From Albibacterium sp035514885 (GTDB lineage Bacteria > Bacteroidota > Bacteroidia > Sphingobacteriales > Sphingobacteriaceae), in assembly GCF_035514885.1 (NCBI RefSeq), contig NZ_DATJCH010000005.1, positions 62,001 through 126,000 of the forward strand: 64,000 nucleotides of DNA, in the 5' to 3' direction. The position numbers and the translations under genes were made by a program. Below are positions 26,941-35,735 of the stretch, one piece after another. Under the pieces are notes generated by a model. That model saw only the letters and a program-made list of their open reading frames with translations. It was not told the origin of the DNA and ran no database searches. Positions within the stretch are counted from its first letter, which is position 1; every line of letters starts with the position of its first letter.

Positions 26941-28109
26941 CTCTTCTCCTTCTTATCTGGATCCTTGTCTTTTAAACTTACGGCCCGCATAATTTTATCC
27001 GTACCAAAGTGTATTCTGATATAATCCATGGCTATACCCAAATTCAGCTCTTTGATCCCGTCATCAAATAAATCTACCTGATGACTTCCGGTAATTAAAT
27101 TACTTAGTTTGATTCCAACAAGCCGTATTAACATCCGGCGGCTATATAATTTGTCGAATAATTCCAATACGCGTTCTGTCAATACCCGCTCTGAATTCGT
27201 ATAAGTAATTTTCATTTGCTTGGTATGTGTATCAAAATTGCTATAGCGTATTTTTAAAGTAACGCATGCAGTTAATTTCCCCTCTTTGCGAAGACCGAAA
27301 GCAAGCTCATCAATCATGGTGATTAGAATCTTTCGCAACAGGGACATATCAATGGTATCTATTTCAAAAGTATGCTCATTGCTCATCGATTTCTGCTCTG
27401 AAAAGGGAATTACAGGTGCATTGTCCAAGGCATTGGCTTTTTTCCAAATGCTTATGCCGTTTTGTCCCATTACACGCTGCATCGTCTGCACTTCCATTTC
27501 TTGTAAAGTTTTGATTTTAGAAATCCCCATATTCCGAAGCAGGGTATAGGTCTTTGCACCTACCAGAGGTATTTTTTTAATAGAAAGAGGAGCTAAGAAA
27601 TCTTTTTCGGTTCCATATAAAACTTGCCGTGCACCACAGGGTTTAGCAGTTCCGGTAGCGATTTTACTTACTGTCTTATTAGTGGAAAGTCCGAAAGATA
27701 TGGGTAAGCCGGTTTCTTTAATGATGCGTTGTCTGAGTTCCTGTGTCCATTTCCAACAGCCAAAAAACTTATCCATTCCTGAAAGATCAAGATAGTGTTC
27801 ATCAATGCTGGCCTTTTCGACAATAGGTGCATTCTCGGAAATAATTTCAGTTACCATAGCCGAATATTTGCTATATTGATCCATGTCTCCCTTTACCAGA
27901 ATAGCTTGTGGACAAAGTTGTCTGGCTAAACGCATAGGCATAGCACTATGCACACCGTATTTCCTTGCTTCATAGCTGCAAGATGCTACCACACCGCGAT
28001 CTGAACTTCCGCCAATTAATATAGGCTTTTCTCTCAGTTCGGCATTTCGGAGTCTTTCAACCGATACAAAGAAGGTATCCAGATCACAGTGTACAATATG
28101 TTTTTCCAT
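26931..28109 (-). CDS. dinB: DNA polymerase IV (Y family)
   Basis: A 392-residue translesion polymerase. The active-site aspartate is in HCDLDTFFVSVE near residue 8 and the SIDEHYLDLS motif (about 102-111) carries the Asp-Glu pair, so it is catalytically intact, unlike ImuB. The HhH and little-finger domains follow. QVDLF at about residue 345 is a good beta-clamp binding motif. The ATG at 28109 was chosen over a TTG four codons upstream because MEKHIVHCDLD is the normal N terminus. First gene of the dinB-dnaE-exonuclease unit. A large inverted repeat overlaps its start region. Confidence 0.95.
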   Translation of the reverse strand: MEKHIVHCDLDTFFVSVERLRNAELREKPILIGGSSDRGVVASCSYEARKYGVHSAMPMRLARQLCPQAILVKGDMDQYSKYSAMVTEIISENAPIVEKASIDEHYLDLSGMDKFFGCWKWTQELRQRIIKETGLPISFGLSTNKTVSKIATGTAKPCGARQVLYGTEKDFLAPLSIKKIPLVGAKTYTLLRNMGISKIKTLQEMEVQTMQRVMGQNGISIWKKANALDNAPVIPFSEQKSMSNEHTFEIDTIDMSLLRKILITMIDELAFGLRKEGKLTACVTLKIRYSNFDTHTKQMKITYTNSERVLTERVLELFDKLYSRRMLIRLVGIKLSNLITGSHQVDLFDDGIKELNLGIAMDYIRIHFGTDKIMRAVSLKDKDPDKKEKRCY

Positions 28110-28156
28110 AAATATTAGCAAATTTACAAATCGTAAAGTTGTTTAGCTAATATTTA
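28109..28156 (-). promoter_or_regulatory. nested inverted repeats and -7 element at the dinB start
   Basis: An 11-bp inverted repeat (arms 28109-28119 and 28146-28156, TAAATATTAGC) encloses a second one, TTTAC-N5-GTAAA, at 28123-28137. Their centres are 2-3 bp apart. On the minus strand TAAATTTG (28119-28126) matches the -7 consensus. The arrangement suggests a repressor operator covering the promoter of the damage-tolerance genes, such as a LexA-like site, but no known LexA box was recognised. Confidence 0.45.
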
Positions 28157-28195
28157 TAGTAAAATAATAGATAGGCTTATTATATCTTGTCGCTT

Positions 28196-28759
28196 TTAAA
28201 AGTCATATCCGACTTTAAAGGTCAGGTCAAAAACAGGACCTGAAACATTCATATCCACACCAAATATTTCTGAACGGCCAAACCCATAACCAAAGCCGGT
28301 CTTAAACTCATAATTGAAATTATTTAAAAAATTCCTTCTGAATCCATAGGTTGGAATAAAGTTTATTTGATCTGGCAGGTTCATATTTTTATGGTTAGAA
28401 AATACCCATCCCGGCATATACCGGATTTGCAAACCAAGATAGTTTGCTGCGTTATTTTTGATGTTTTTATCTTTTTTAACTCTTCTATTTATGTTATAAT
28501 AATACTTTGGAGTTAACGTAAAGGCCGGGTAAAGTGCAAAACCGGATTGGTTATCATAAAGTTCTCCGCCCCAGATTGCAGGAAAAAGAAGGACATCTGT
28601 TCGTAAAGAAGCTTTATTGGCAATTCGGATTTCATGGTAAGCATCAAGCTCAAAAAGGCCGATTTGCACACCGGTTACATTCTTTTTAAGAATTGGACTC
28701 TGAGCCTGAGCAAAAGATACCATCAATAAAAAGCAGACAGGAAGTATTCTTTTTATCAT
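28196..28759 (-). CDS. exported protein, probable small outer-membrane barrel
   Basis: A 187-residue protein with a Sec signal peptide (MIKRILPVCFLLMVSFAQAQ). The mature part has alternating strands rich in Tyr, Gly and Asn (GVQIGLFELDAYHEIRI, YGFRRNFLNNFNYEFKTGFGYGFG) and ends in TFKVGYDF with a terminal aromatic, typical of outer-membrane barrels. No named family is recognised. It lies between dinB and glyS and is separated from glyS by a strong terminator (28806-28843), so it must have its own promoter; none was clearly seen. Function unknown. Confidence 0.7.
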   Translation of the reverse strand: MIKRILPVCFLLMVSFAQAQSPILKKNVTGVQIGLFELDAYHEIRIANKASLRTDVLLFPAIWGGELYDNQSGFALYPAFTLTPKYYYNINRRVKKDKNIKNNAANYLGLQIRYMPGWVFSNHKNMNLPDQINFIPTYGFRRNFLNNFNYEFKTGFGYGFGRSEIFGVDMNVSGPVFDLTFKVGYDF

Positions 28760-28805
28760 AAATTAAAATAATGATTTAGGTATTCAGATAATAGTTAAAT
28801 CACAA

Positions 28806-28843
28806 ACGAAAAAACCCTGTAAAGAGCTACAGGGTTTTTTCGT
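28806..28843 (-). terminator. terminator of glyS
   Basis: A perfect 16-bp stem (arms 28806-28821 and 28828-28843, core ACCCTGTA) with a six-base loop carries a T-run on the minus strand after glyS. The A- and T-runs at both ends also allow weak function on the plus strand. Confidence 0.9.
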
Positions 28844-28860
28844 TCTGAGAGAGAAAGTTT

Positions 28861-30327
28861 TTAAGCAAATTTCTTCAATAGGCTGTGCCAGCCCGTTGTT
28901 TTTTGAAGAATACCATTTATATCATCTAATTTTACACGTTCCTGTTCCATGCTGTCGCGGTGGCGAAGGGTAACTGTATTATCTTCCAGTGTCTGATGAT
29001 CGATCGTAATACAGATCGGAGTACCAATCGCATCTTGTCTGCGGTAGCGTTTTCCGATAGAATCTTTTTCATCGTATTGGATATTAAAGTCAAGCTTTAA
29101 TTCATCCATAAGTTCCCTGGCTTTTTCCGGCAAGCCGTCTTTCTTTGTTAAAGGCAGAATTGCTGCTTTAACAGGAGCCAATGCCGGGTGTATATGTAAT
29201 ACGGTACGGCTGTCTTTTTTATCTTCTGTACTTAAATCCTGCTCTTCAAAAGCATTGCACAATACAGTAAGGAACATCCTGTCTAAACCAATCGAAGTTT
29301 CGATTACATAAGGAATGTAACTTTGATTGATTTCCGGATCGAAGAACTGCATCTTCTTACCCGAAAATTCTTGGTGTTGTTTTAAATCGAAATCTGTTCT
29401 TGAGTGGATTCCTTCAACCTCTTTAAAGCCAAAAGGAAAATCGAATTCAATATCAACTGCAGCATTTGCATAATGCGCCGGCTTAACATGATCGTGGAAA
29501 CGATATCTGTCAGCATTAGACCCTAGAGCCAAATGCCATTTTAAACGGGCAGCTTTCCATTTTTCATACCATTCCATTTCTGTTCCCGGACGTACGAAGA
29601 ATTGTAATTCCATTTGCTCGAATTCTCTCATCCGCATAATGAACTGACGGGCGATCACTTCATTTCTGAAAGCTTTCCCGATCTGTGCAATTCCAAAAGG
29701 AATTCTCATTCTCCCGCTTTTCTGAACATTTAAAAAGTTAACAAAAATACCCTGAGCCGTTTCCGGACGCAGATACACATCTTCAGCACCTTCTGCTGTA
29801 GCACCCATCTTTGTAGAGAACATCAAATTGAACTGACGAACGTCTGTCCAGTTTTTTGTTCCTGAAATAGGGCATACAATCCCATGCTCTTCGATGATGC
29901 CTTTTAAACGTGCTAAATCATCGTCTTTAATTGCTTGATCAAGGTCATTTTGCAATTGCGCTGCTTTATCCGTTTTGCCATCTTTTTCATAGCGTGTTAT
30001 TTTATCCTCGATCAATTGATCTGCACGATAGCGTTTCTTAGAATCTTTATTATCAATCATCGGATCGTTAAAGCCATCGACGTGCCCGGAAGCCTTCCAG
30101 ATTTTCGGGTGCATAAAGATTGCTGAGTCTATCCCGACAATATTTTCATTTAGTTGTACCATTGATTTCCACCAATAGGTCTTAATATTATTCTTTAATT
30201 CGGAACCCAATTGCCCGTAGTCGTAAACTGCACTTAAGCCGTCATAAATTTCGCTTGATGGAAATACAAAGCCGTATTCCTTAGCATGCGATACAACATT
30301 TTTTAAAATATCATCAGTTTTGCTCAT
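28861..30327 (-). CDS. glyS: glycyl-tRNA synthetase (single-chain, alpha2 type)
   Basis: A 488-residue class II synthetase of the one-chain type found in archaea, eukaryotes and some bacteria, not the alpha2-beta2 form. Motif 2 (FRNEVIARQFIMRMREFEQMELQFF) and motif 3 (YVIETSIGLDRMFLTVL) are clear, and the C-terminal anticodon-binding domain holds DAIGTPICITIDHQ and TVTLRHRDSMEQ. The ATG at 30327 (MSKTDDILKNVV) was preferred to one at 30363 because family members begin there. A -7 element lies only 7 bp upstream of that start, which implies a very short or leaderless mRNA if it is used. Confidence 0.96.
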   Translation of the reverse strand: MSKTDDILKNVVSHAKEYGFVFPSSEIYDGLSAVYDYGQLGSELKNNIKTYWWKSMVQLNENIVGIDSAIFMHPKIWKASGHVDGFNDPMIDNKDSKKRYRADQLIEDKITRYEKDGKTDKAAQLQNDLDQAIKDDDLARLKGIIEEHGIVCPISGTKNWTDVRQFNLMFSTKMGATAEGAEDVYLRPETAQGIFVNFLNVQKSGRMRIPFGIAQIGKAFRNEVIARQFIMRMREFEQMELQFFVRPGTEMEWYEKWKAARLKWHLALGSNADRYRFHDHVKPAHYANAAVDIEFDFPFGFKEVEGIHSRTDFDLKQHQEFSGKKMQFFDPEINQSYIPYVIETSIGLDRMFLTVLCNAFEEQDLSTEDKKDSRTVLHIHPALAPVKAAILPLTKKDGLPEKARELMDELKLDFNIQYDEKDSIGKRYRRQDAIGTPICITIDHQTLEDNTVTLRHRDSMEQERVKLDDINGILQKTTGWHSLLKKFA

Positions 30328-30334
30328 AATGCGA

Positions 30335-30342
30335 CAAATATA
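30335..30342 (-). promoter_or_regulatory. -7 element close to the glyS start
   Basis: On the minus strand TATATTTG matches TAnnTTTG, 7 bp before the chosen glyS start. The spacing would give almost no 5' leader, so it may be a chance match or mark a near-leaderless transcript. No -33 box is seen. Confidence 0.35.
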
Positions 30343-30363
30343 ATCTGATTTATGCATATTCAT

Positions 30364-30650
30364 AATAAATCACCCTACAAAATTATATATCCATGCAGTA
30401 TGGGATATATATTGTACATACCTTGGTTTACACATCTGCATTGTTTCTGCGTTATTCCTACGTTATATCTACGTTTTTTTGGCTAAAACAACGTAGACTC
30501 AATGGAGGAAGTACGATATAAGTTTGAAAGAATCTATAAGGAGGGATATTGCTGATTTATTAAATAATATAGGGGCTATAACGCATGGTTTATTATATTT
30601 GTTAAGTTACTCAATTTATCGTTTAAATTCCTTAATAATTGCCTTAATTA
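30364..30650. other. intergenic region between glyS and mrpA with inverted repeats
   Basis: No convincing coding sequence is present. Two inverted repeats are seen: a 9-bp one (30384-30411, arms TATATATCC/GGATATATA) and an 8-bp one (30468-30497, TCTACGTT/AACGTAGA). The unit (T)ACGTTAT/TACGTT also recurs three times at 30450-30475. A -7 match TATATTTG at 30594-30601 lies 49 bp before mrpA and is the likeliest promoter for the antiporter operon. Confidence 0.5.
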
Positions 30651-32951
30651 ATGCTATTAGCCATACTATCCGGTTTCCTAATTGCTATTTGTTTGTTATT
30701 CCTCGGAAAGCAACTTAAAGGAAATTTACCATTAATCGTTTCTATTTTACCCATCAGTCTTTTTGTTTACTTCTGTACATTTTTACCAGAGATAAGTGAG
30801 GGGCAAACTTTCTTTCAGCACACTACATGGATACCTTCCATGGGAATTAATCTTGATTTCAAATTAGATGGTTTGTCGTTGTTGTTTTCTCTGTTAATTA
30901 CCGGGATAGGATCGTTGGTGTTCTTATATTCTTCGGCTTATTTAAAAAGACATATTTACATCGGGCGGTTTTATGGATACCTCTGTGTTTTTATGGCGTC
31001 TATGCTGGGCGTGGTGCTTTCTGATAACTTATTGTTGCTTTTTGTTTTTTGGGAGCTTACTGCAATAAGCTCATTCTTTCTTATTGGTTTTAATAATGAT
31101 AATGAAGCTTCAAGAAAAAGTTCACTCCTGGCTTGGGCAATAACAGGGGGAGGTGGGTTTTTTCTGATGGCTGGGTTTATTTTAATAGGAAGTATTTCGG
31201 GAACTTATTCGGTACAGGAGATGTTATCTTCGAGCGAGTTGTTGAAAAATCATTCTTTATATGCACTGATGCTTTTTCTGATTTTTGCAGGCGCCTTTAC
31301 AAAATCGGCACAGTTTCCTTTCCATTTTTGGCTTCCCGGTGCTATGAAAGCACCTACACCAGTGTCGGCATATTTGCATTCTGCAACGATGGTAAAAGCT
31401 GGTATCTATCTTATTGCCCGGTTTACACCTATTTTAGGAAACCATCCTTATTGGAATAATACGCTATTGGTAGTAGGGGGTGTTACAATGGTTTATGGGG
31501 CTTTTCACTCCATATTTCGAGTTGACCTGAAAGGTATTTTAGCCTATTCTACTATTTCTGCTCTGGGTATTCTTGTATTTTTGCTCGGAATTGGCACTCA
31601 TGATGCATTGCTTGCTGCATCTGTTTTTATACTTGTTCATGCATTTTATAAAGCTGGCTTGTTTTTAATTGCCGGGGTAATTGATCATGAAACAGGAACC
31701 CGGGATGTTACTCAGCTGGCGGGTTTACGGAAAGTAATGGCTCCTTTAGCTATAGCTGGTGGTTTAGCTGCACTTTCAAGTGCCGGTATTCCGCTTACAT
31801 TGAGTTTCGTTAGTAAGGACCTGATTTATGAAGCTACTTTGAGTAGTGGAAACAGTGCCTTGTTGTTTACTTTGATAGCCATTTTAACCAATATATTTTT
31901 ATCCTATTCGGGATATCTGGCAGGAATAAAGCCTTTCACAGGAGCTTTACCAGATAAGTTTCGTAAGGTTCATTTGCCATCGGGCTTTATGTGGTTTCCT
32001 CCTCTTTTTCTTGGTTTGGGAGGACTGTTGTTCGGGCTATTTCCTTCTTTGTTAGATAAGTCTTTGATTCAGCCTGTACTCCATGCTATGGGTTCGAGCG
32101 ATGTTGTGGTGTCATTAAAACTATGGCATGGTTTGAATACAGTTCTGATGTTAAGTGCTATTACAATTGTATGCGGTATTATTCTGTATTTAATTTTTAA
32201 ACCCTCATTAAAAGGTTTAATAGCAATCGGAAAATTAGATTCTTTTGCCCCTCAAGCTATTTTTATGTCTCTGGCAAGAGGAATAAAGTTTATCGCTAGG
32301 CGATATACAAAGTTTATGCATGATGGTTTTTTAAGATCCTACCTCACCAAGATCATTTTCTTTTTGGTTTGTTTGATAGGCTATTACCTTGTAAAGAATG
32401 TAGATATTCAATGGTATACAGATAAGCATACCCCAATTAGTATTTACGAAGCTATTGTGTTTTCAATAATGATACTGGCAATTTTTACGATTGTATTTTC
32501 CGCCTCCCGGTTTATTGCTATCATTTCACTTAGCGTGATGGGTTTTTGCATGTGTTTGTTTTTTGTTTACTATGGTGCTCCCGATTTGGCGATGACTCAA
32601 TTTTCGATTGATACTTTAACGACTGTGTTATTTGTTCTGGTATTGCTCAAGCTACCACCATATCTTAAAATAAAGGATAAAGCAGCACAGATAAGAGACG
32701 GATTTCTCGCAGGATCATTCGGTGTATTGATATCTATCATTGCGTTGCAGGTATTAAATGAGCCTACTAATAAGAATATCAGTAGGTTTTATGCAGATAA
32801 TGCCTATCTATTGGGTAAAGGGAAAAACGTAGTGAATGTTATTTTGGTTGATTTTAGAGGATACGATACTCTTGTTGAAATTACTGTACTTACTATTGCC
32901 GCTATTGGTGTTTATAGTATGCTTAAGATTCAATCATCAGAAATAGAATAG
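30651..32951 (+). CDS. mrpA: Mrp-type Na+/H+ antiporter subunit A
   Basis: A 766-residue membrane protein, the largest subunit of the multi-component Mrp (Mnh) cation/proton antiporter. The NuoL-like core covers about residues 1-500 with many helices and conserved stretches FWELTAISSFFLIGF, TKSAQFPFHFWLPGAMKAPTPVSAYLHSATMVKAG and GILAYSTISALG, related to complex I. The C-terminal ~170 residues carry additional helices (GAPDLAMTQFSIDTL, related to MrpB N-terminal domain). It uses proton motive force to expel Na+ and so serves pH and salt homeostasis. It is the first of seven tightly linked genes, A to G. Confidence 0.95.
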   Translation: MLLAILSGFLIAICLLFLGKQLKGNLPLIVSILPISLFVYFCTFLPEISEGQTFFQHTTWIPSMGINLDFKLDGLSLLFSLLITGIGSLVFLYSSAYLKRHIYIGRFYGYLCVFMASMLGVVLSDNLLLLFVFWELTAISSFFLIGFNNDNEASRKSSLLAWAITGGGGFFLMAGFILIGSISGTYSVQEMLSSSELLKNHSLYALMLFLIFAGAFTKSAQFPFHFWLPGAMKAPTPVSAYLHSATMVKAGIYLIARFTPILGNHPYWNNTLLVVGGVTMVYGAFHSIFRVDLKGILAYSTISALGILVFLLGIGTHDALLAASVFILVHAFYKAGLFLIAGVIDHETGTRDVTQLAGLRKVMAPLAIAGGLAALSSAGIPLTLSFVSKDLIYEATLSSGNSALLFTLIAILTNIFLSYSGYLAGIKPFTGALPDKFRKVHLPSGFMWFPPLFLGLGGLLFGLFPSLLDKSLIQPVLHAMGSSDVVVSLKLWHGLNTVLMLSAITIVCGIILYLIFKPSLKGLIAIGKLDSFAPQAIFMSLARGIKFIARRYTKFMHDGFLRSYLTKIIFFLVCLIGYYLVKNVDIQWYTDKHTPISIYEAIVFSIMILAIFTIVFSASRFIAIISLSVMGFCMCLFFVYYGAPDLAMTQFSIDTLTTVLFVLVLLKLPPYLKIKDKAAQIRDGFLAGSFGVLISIIALQVLNEPTNKNISRFYADNAYLLGKGKNVVNVILVDFRGYDTLVEITVLTIAAIGVYSMLKIQSSEIE

Positions 32952-32953
32952 AT

Positions 32954-33364
32954 ATGAAGATTATATTATTGAAAACTGCCGCAAATTACTTATTACCTCT
33001 ATTGTTGCTTTTTTCTGTATTTATATTGTTAAGAGGGCATTATGAACCGGGTGGTGGTTTTGTGGGTGGTCTGATAGCTTCGATTGCCTTTATACTGCAT
33101 TCATTGGCTAATGGTTTGGACCGTACCAAAGCTCTTTTAAAATATTCTCCATTTTATTTTATTCCGTTTGGACTTAGTATTGCAATTCTAAGCGGACTTG
33201 CTCCTATGCTTATTGGCGATCCGTTTATGACCGTATTGTGGTTTGAGAATCCGATGCCTGTTATAGGTTTAATAGGTTCGGCTTTGTTTTTTGATATAGG
33301 TGTTTATCTGGTCGTAATTGGAGTTACATTAACGATCTTATTTACAATCTCTGAAAGTGTTTAG
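32954..33364 (+). CDS. mrpB: Mrp-type Na+/H+ antiporter subunit B
   Basis: A 136-residue membrane protein with four hydrophobic segments. The pattern RGHYEPGGGFVGGLIASIAF near residues 27-46 is the family signature, and FDIGVYLVVIGV closes it. It is a separate subunit in the complex, 2 bp after mrpA, so translation is probably coupled. Confidence 0.94.
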   Translation: MKIILLKTAANYLLPLLLLFSVFILLRGHYEPGGGFVGGLIASIAFILHSLANGLDRTKALLKYSPFYFIPFGLSIAILSGLAPMLIGDPFMTVLWFENPMPVIGLIGSALFFDIGVYLVVIGVTLTILFTISESV

Positions 33365-33371
33365 ATAAATT

Positions 33372-33725
33372 ATGGAATTATTGTTTGTTATATTAATCGG
33401 GATACTATATAGTGCAGGTATTTACCTAATGCTTCGGCGAAGTATGGTAAAGTTATTAGTCGGTTTGCTTTTGTTAGGCAACGGGGCGAATTTGCTTATT
33501 TTTTTATTGGGCGACCTTATAAAAGGTAACCCGCCTGTTATTCCTCCAGATTCAAGTGTTTTTACTGCAGTCTATGCAGATCCAATTCCTCAGTCTCTGA
33601 TTTTAACGGCCATTGTTATTAGCTTTGGATTACAGTCTTTTGCTATTATTTTATTGAAGAAGGTTCATCTGGCAACGGGCTCAGATAATTTAGATGATCT
33701 TAATACACACGATTTAGATATATGA
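33372..33725 (+). CDS. mrpC: Mrp-type Na+/H+ antiporter subunit C
   Basis: A 117-residue three-helix membrane protein related to NuoK of complex I. The segments GIYLMLRRSMVKLLVGLLLLGNGANLLIF and DPIPQSLILTAIVISFG are typical; the second matches the NuoK-type DPVPQALVLTAIVI pattern. Its stop overlaps the mrpD start by 4 bp. Confidence 0.95.
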   Translation: MELLFVILIGILYSAGIYLMLRRSMVKLLVGLLLLGNGANLLIFLLGDLIKGNPPVIPPDSSVFTAVYADPIPQSLILTAIVISFGLQSFAIILLKKVHLATGSDNLDDLNTHDLDI

Positions 33726-35254
33726 CGAGTAATTTTATTATTCTACCCTTGTTATTACATATGGCAACAGCCATTGTATTAATGTTTTTATGGAAGAGAA
33801 TAACTGCCCAGCGAATTATTAGCGTCGTATCAAATGTAATAATCCTGATTGTTGGTGTTCTGTTATTTACTCAAACCTGGAAAACGGGAATTATTACCAT
33901 GCAAGCTGGAAACTGGCCTGCTCCTTTTGGGATTACTTTTGTAGCCGATGTATTTAGTAGTACCATGGTTTTGTTTACTGCTATTTCTGCATTGGCGGTA
34001 AGCATATATTCTACTGTAGGGATTAATCGCGCAAGAATGAAATACGGTTACTTCCCGATTTTTCATTTTCTGTTCATGGGATTGAATGGGGCTTTTTTGA
34101 CGGGCGACGTCTTTAATCTGTATGTATGGTTCGAAATTGTAATCATTTCGTCGTTTGTTTTAATGACTTTGGGTGGTAGGAAGCCACAAATGGAAAGTGC
34201 TATAAAATATGTAGCGATGAATATGCTGGCATCGGTTATTTTCTTAACAGCCATCGCAATTCTCTATGGGCTTACAGGAAGTTTGAACATGGCTGATTTA
34301 TCACTGAAAATTGCCAAAATAGAAAACAGAGCTTTGGTTAATGTTACCGGTTTGTTGTTTTTTATAGGATTTGGTATAAAGTCAGCAGTCTTTCCTTTAT
34401 ACTATTGGCTGCCTTCTTCCTATCATACACCTCCTTCTGCAATTGCTGCCATTTTTGGAGGTTTGCTTACCAAGGTTGGTATTTATGCCTTATTCCGGTT
34501 TTTTACATTGATTTTTATTCCAAATGAATTTATTACAACTGCGTTTTCGTTGATAGCTGTGGCTACACTGATAACAGGTGCTTTGGGATGCTTGATAAAG
34601 CGCGATATGCGAAGAATGTTTTCTTATTTGATTGTCTGTCATATCGGATTTATGATAGCGGGGCTGGGATTGTTTACGGAGGTAGCGTTAGCAGGGGCTT
34701 TATTTTATCTTTTTCATGATATTATCGTTAAAACGAATTTGTTTTTAGTGAGCGGTATTATTTATCGGATTAAAGGAACGATGGATATGCCTAAATTGGG
34801 CGGCTTGTATGCTGAATACCCAAGATTAAGCCTTATGATGGCTATTGTCTTTTTCTCTTTGGTAGGTATTCCACCTTTGTCGGGCTTCTGGCCTAAAATA
34901 AATTTATTTCAGGCTGGTTTTTTTGCGGGCGATTATCTTTTAATAGCTGCTTTGATTATAGCAAGTTTTGTGACTCTATATGTGATTGCGAAAATGTGGA
35001 CAGAGGTTTTCTGGAAAACAGAACCTTCTTTAAGTCCGGATGAGAAGGCTTATATTGATGGCTTTACTATTTTAAAGCCTTTTAGTAAATTATTACTGGT
35101 ATTTCCGGTAATAATGCTCATGCTGGTATCTTTATATATCGGTTTTGGAGCAGAGAACATAATGTCAATCTCTAAACATATTGCTGCACAGATGATGGAT
35201 ACTTCTCCTTATATTAAAGCAGTTTTAGGAAATGAGGCATTAAATATACAGTAA
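33722..35254 (+). CDS. mrpD: Mrp-type Na+/H+ antiporter subunit D
   Basis: A 510-residue NuoN/NuoM-like antiporter subunit with about 14 helices. Recognisable segments are FLTGDVFNLYVWFEIVIISSFVLMTLG with the conserved glutamate of the proton path, KSAVFPLYYWLPSSYHTPPSAIAAIFGGLLTKVG, and GIPPLSGFWPKI. Length is normal. Together with MrpA it is thought to provide ion translocation. It overlaps mrpC by 4 bp and is 4 bp from mrpE. Confidence 0.95.
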   Translation: MTSNFIILPLLLHMATAIVLMFLWKRITAQRIISVVSNVIILIVGVLLFTQTWKTGIITMQAGNWPAPFGITFVADVFSSTMVLFTAISALAVSIYSTVGINRARMKYGYFPIFHFLFMGLNGAFLTGDVFNLYVWFEIVIISSFVLMTLGGRKPQMESAIKYVAMNMLASVIFLTAIAILYGLTGSLNMADLSLKIAKIENRALVNVTGLLFFIGFGIKSAVFPLYYWLPSSYHTPPSAIAAIFGGLLTKVGIYALFRFFTLIFIPNEFITTAFSLIAVATLITGALGCLIKRDMRRMFSYLIVCHIGFMIAGLGLFTEVALAGALFYLFHDIIVKTNLFLVSGIIYRIKGTMDMPKLGGLYAEYPRLSLMMAIVFFSLVGIPPLSGFWPKINLFQAGFFAGDYLLIAALIIASFVTLYVIAKMWTEVFWKTEPSLSPDEKAYIDGFTILKPFSKLLLVFPVIMLMLVSLYIGFGAENIMSISKHIAAQMMDTSPYIKAVLGNEALNIQ

Positions 35255-35258
35255 GGCT

Positions 35259-35735
35259 ATGCTAAAACAGTTTTTGATTAACATCTTACTTACCTTCGTT
35301 TGGGTTGCGCTTACCGGCGATTTCGAATTGGGTAATTATACTTTTGGGTTTTTGCTGAGTTACTTCATTTTGCGCAGTACTGCAGTTAAAGATGGAGGAG
35401 TAAGCTATTTTAATCGGATACCCAAGATAATAGGTTTTCTGTTTTTCTTTTTATATGAGATGCTGAAAGCGAATTTACAGGTTGCCTATGACGTTATTAC
35501 TCCAAGATTCTTTATGAAGCCCGGAATTGTTAAATTCCCACTTTCGGCCAAAACAGACCTTGAAATTACATTATTGGCAAATTGTATTTCCCTAACTCCG
35601 GGAACATTAATTATTGCTGTGAGCGATGATCGTAAAGCAATTTTTGTTCATGTAATGTATTTGGAAGATAGGGATAAGTTTATAGAGGAAGTGAAAAATG
35701 GATTGGAAAAAAGGTTACTAGAAGTATTACGATGA
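35259..35735 (+). CDS. mrpE: Mrp-type Na+/H+ antiporter subunit E
   Basis: A 158-residue protein with N-terminal membrane helices and a C-terminal cytoplasmic domain. LANCISLTPGTLIIAVSDDRKAIFVHVMYLED matches the conserved TPGT region of MrpE. It overlaps mrpF by 4 bp. Confidence 0.94.
   Translation: MLKQFLINILLTFVWVALTGDFELGNYTFGFLLSYFILRSTAVKDGGVSYFNRIPKIIGFLFFFLYEMLKANLQVAYDVITPRFFMKPGIVKFPLSAKTDLEITLLANCISLTPGTLIIAVSDDRKAIFVHVMYLEDRDKFIEEVKNGLEKRLLEVLR

Noticed and set aside
30524..30718. 64-residue frame in the glyS-mrpA gap
   Set aside because: It overlaps the mrpA start, has no recognisable domain and crosses the predicted -7 box.
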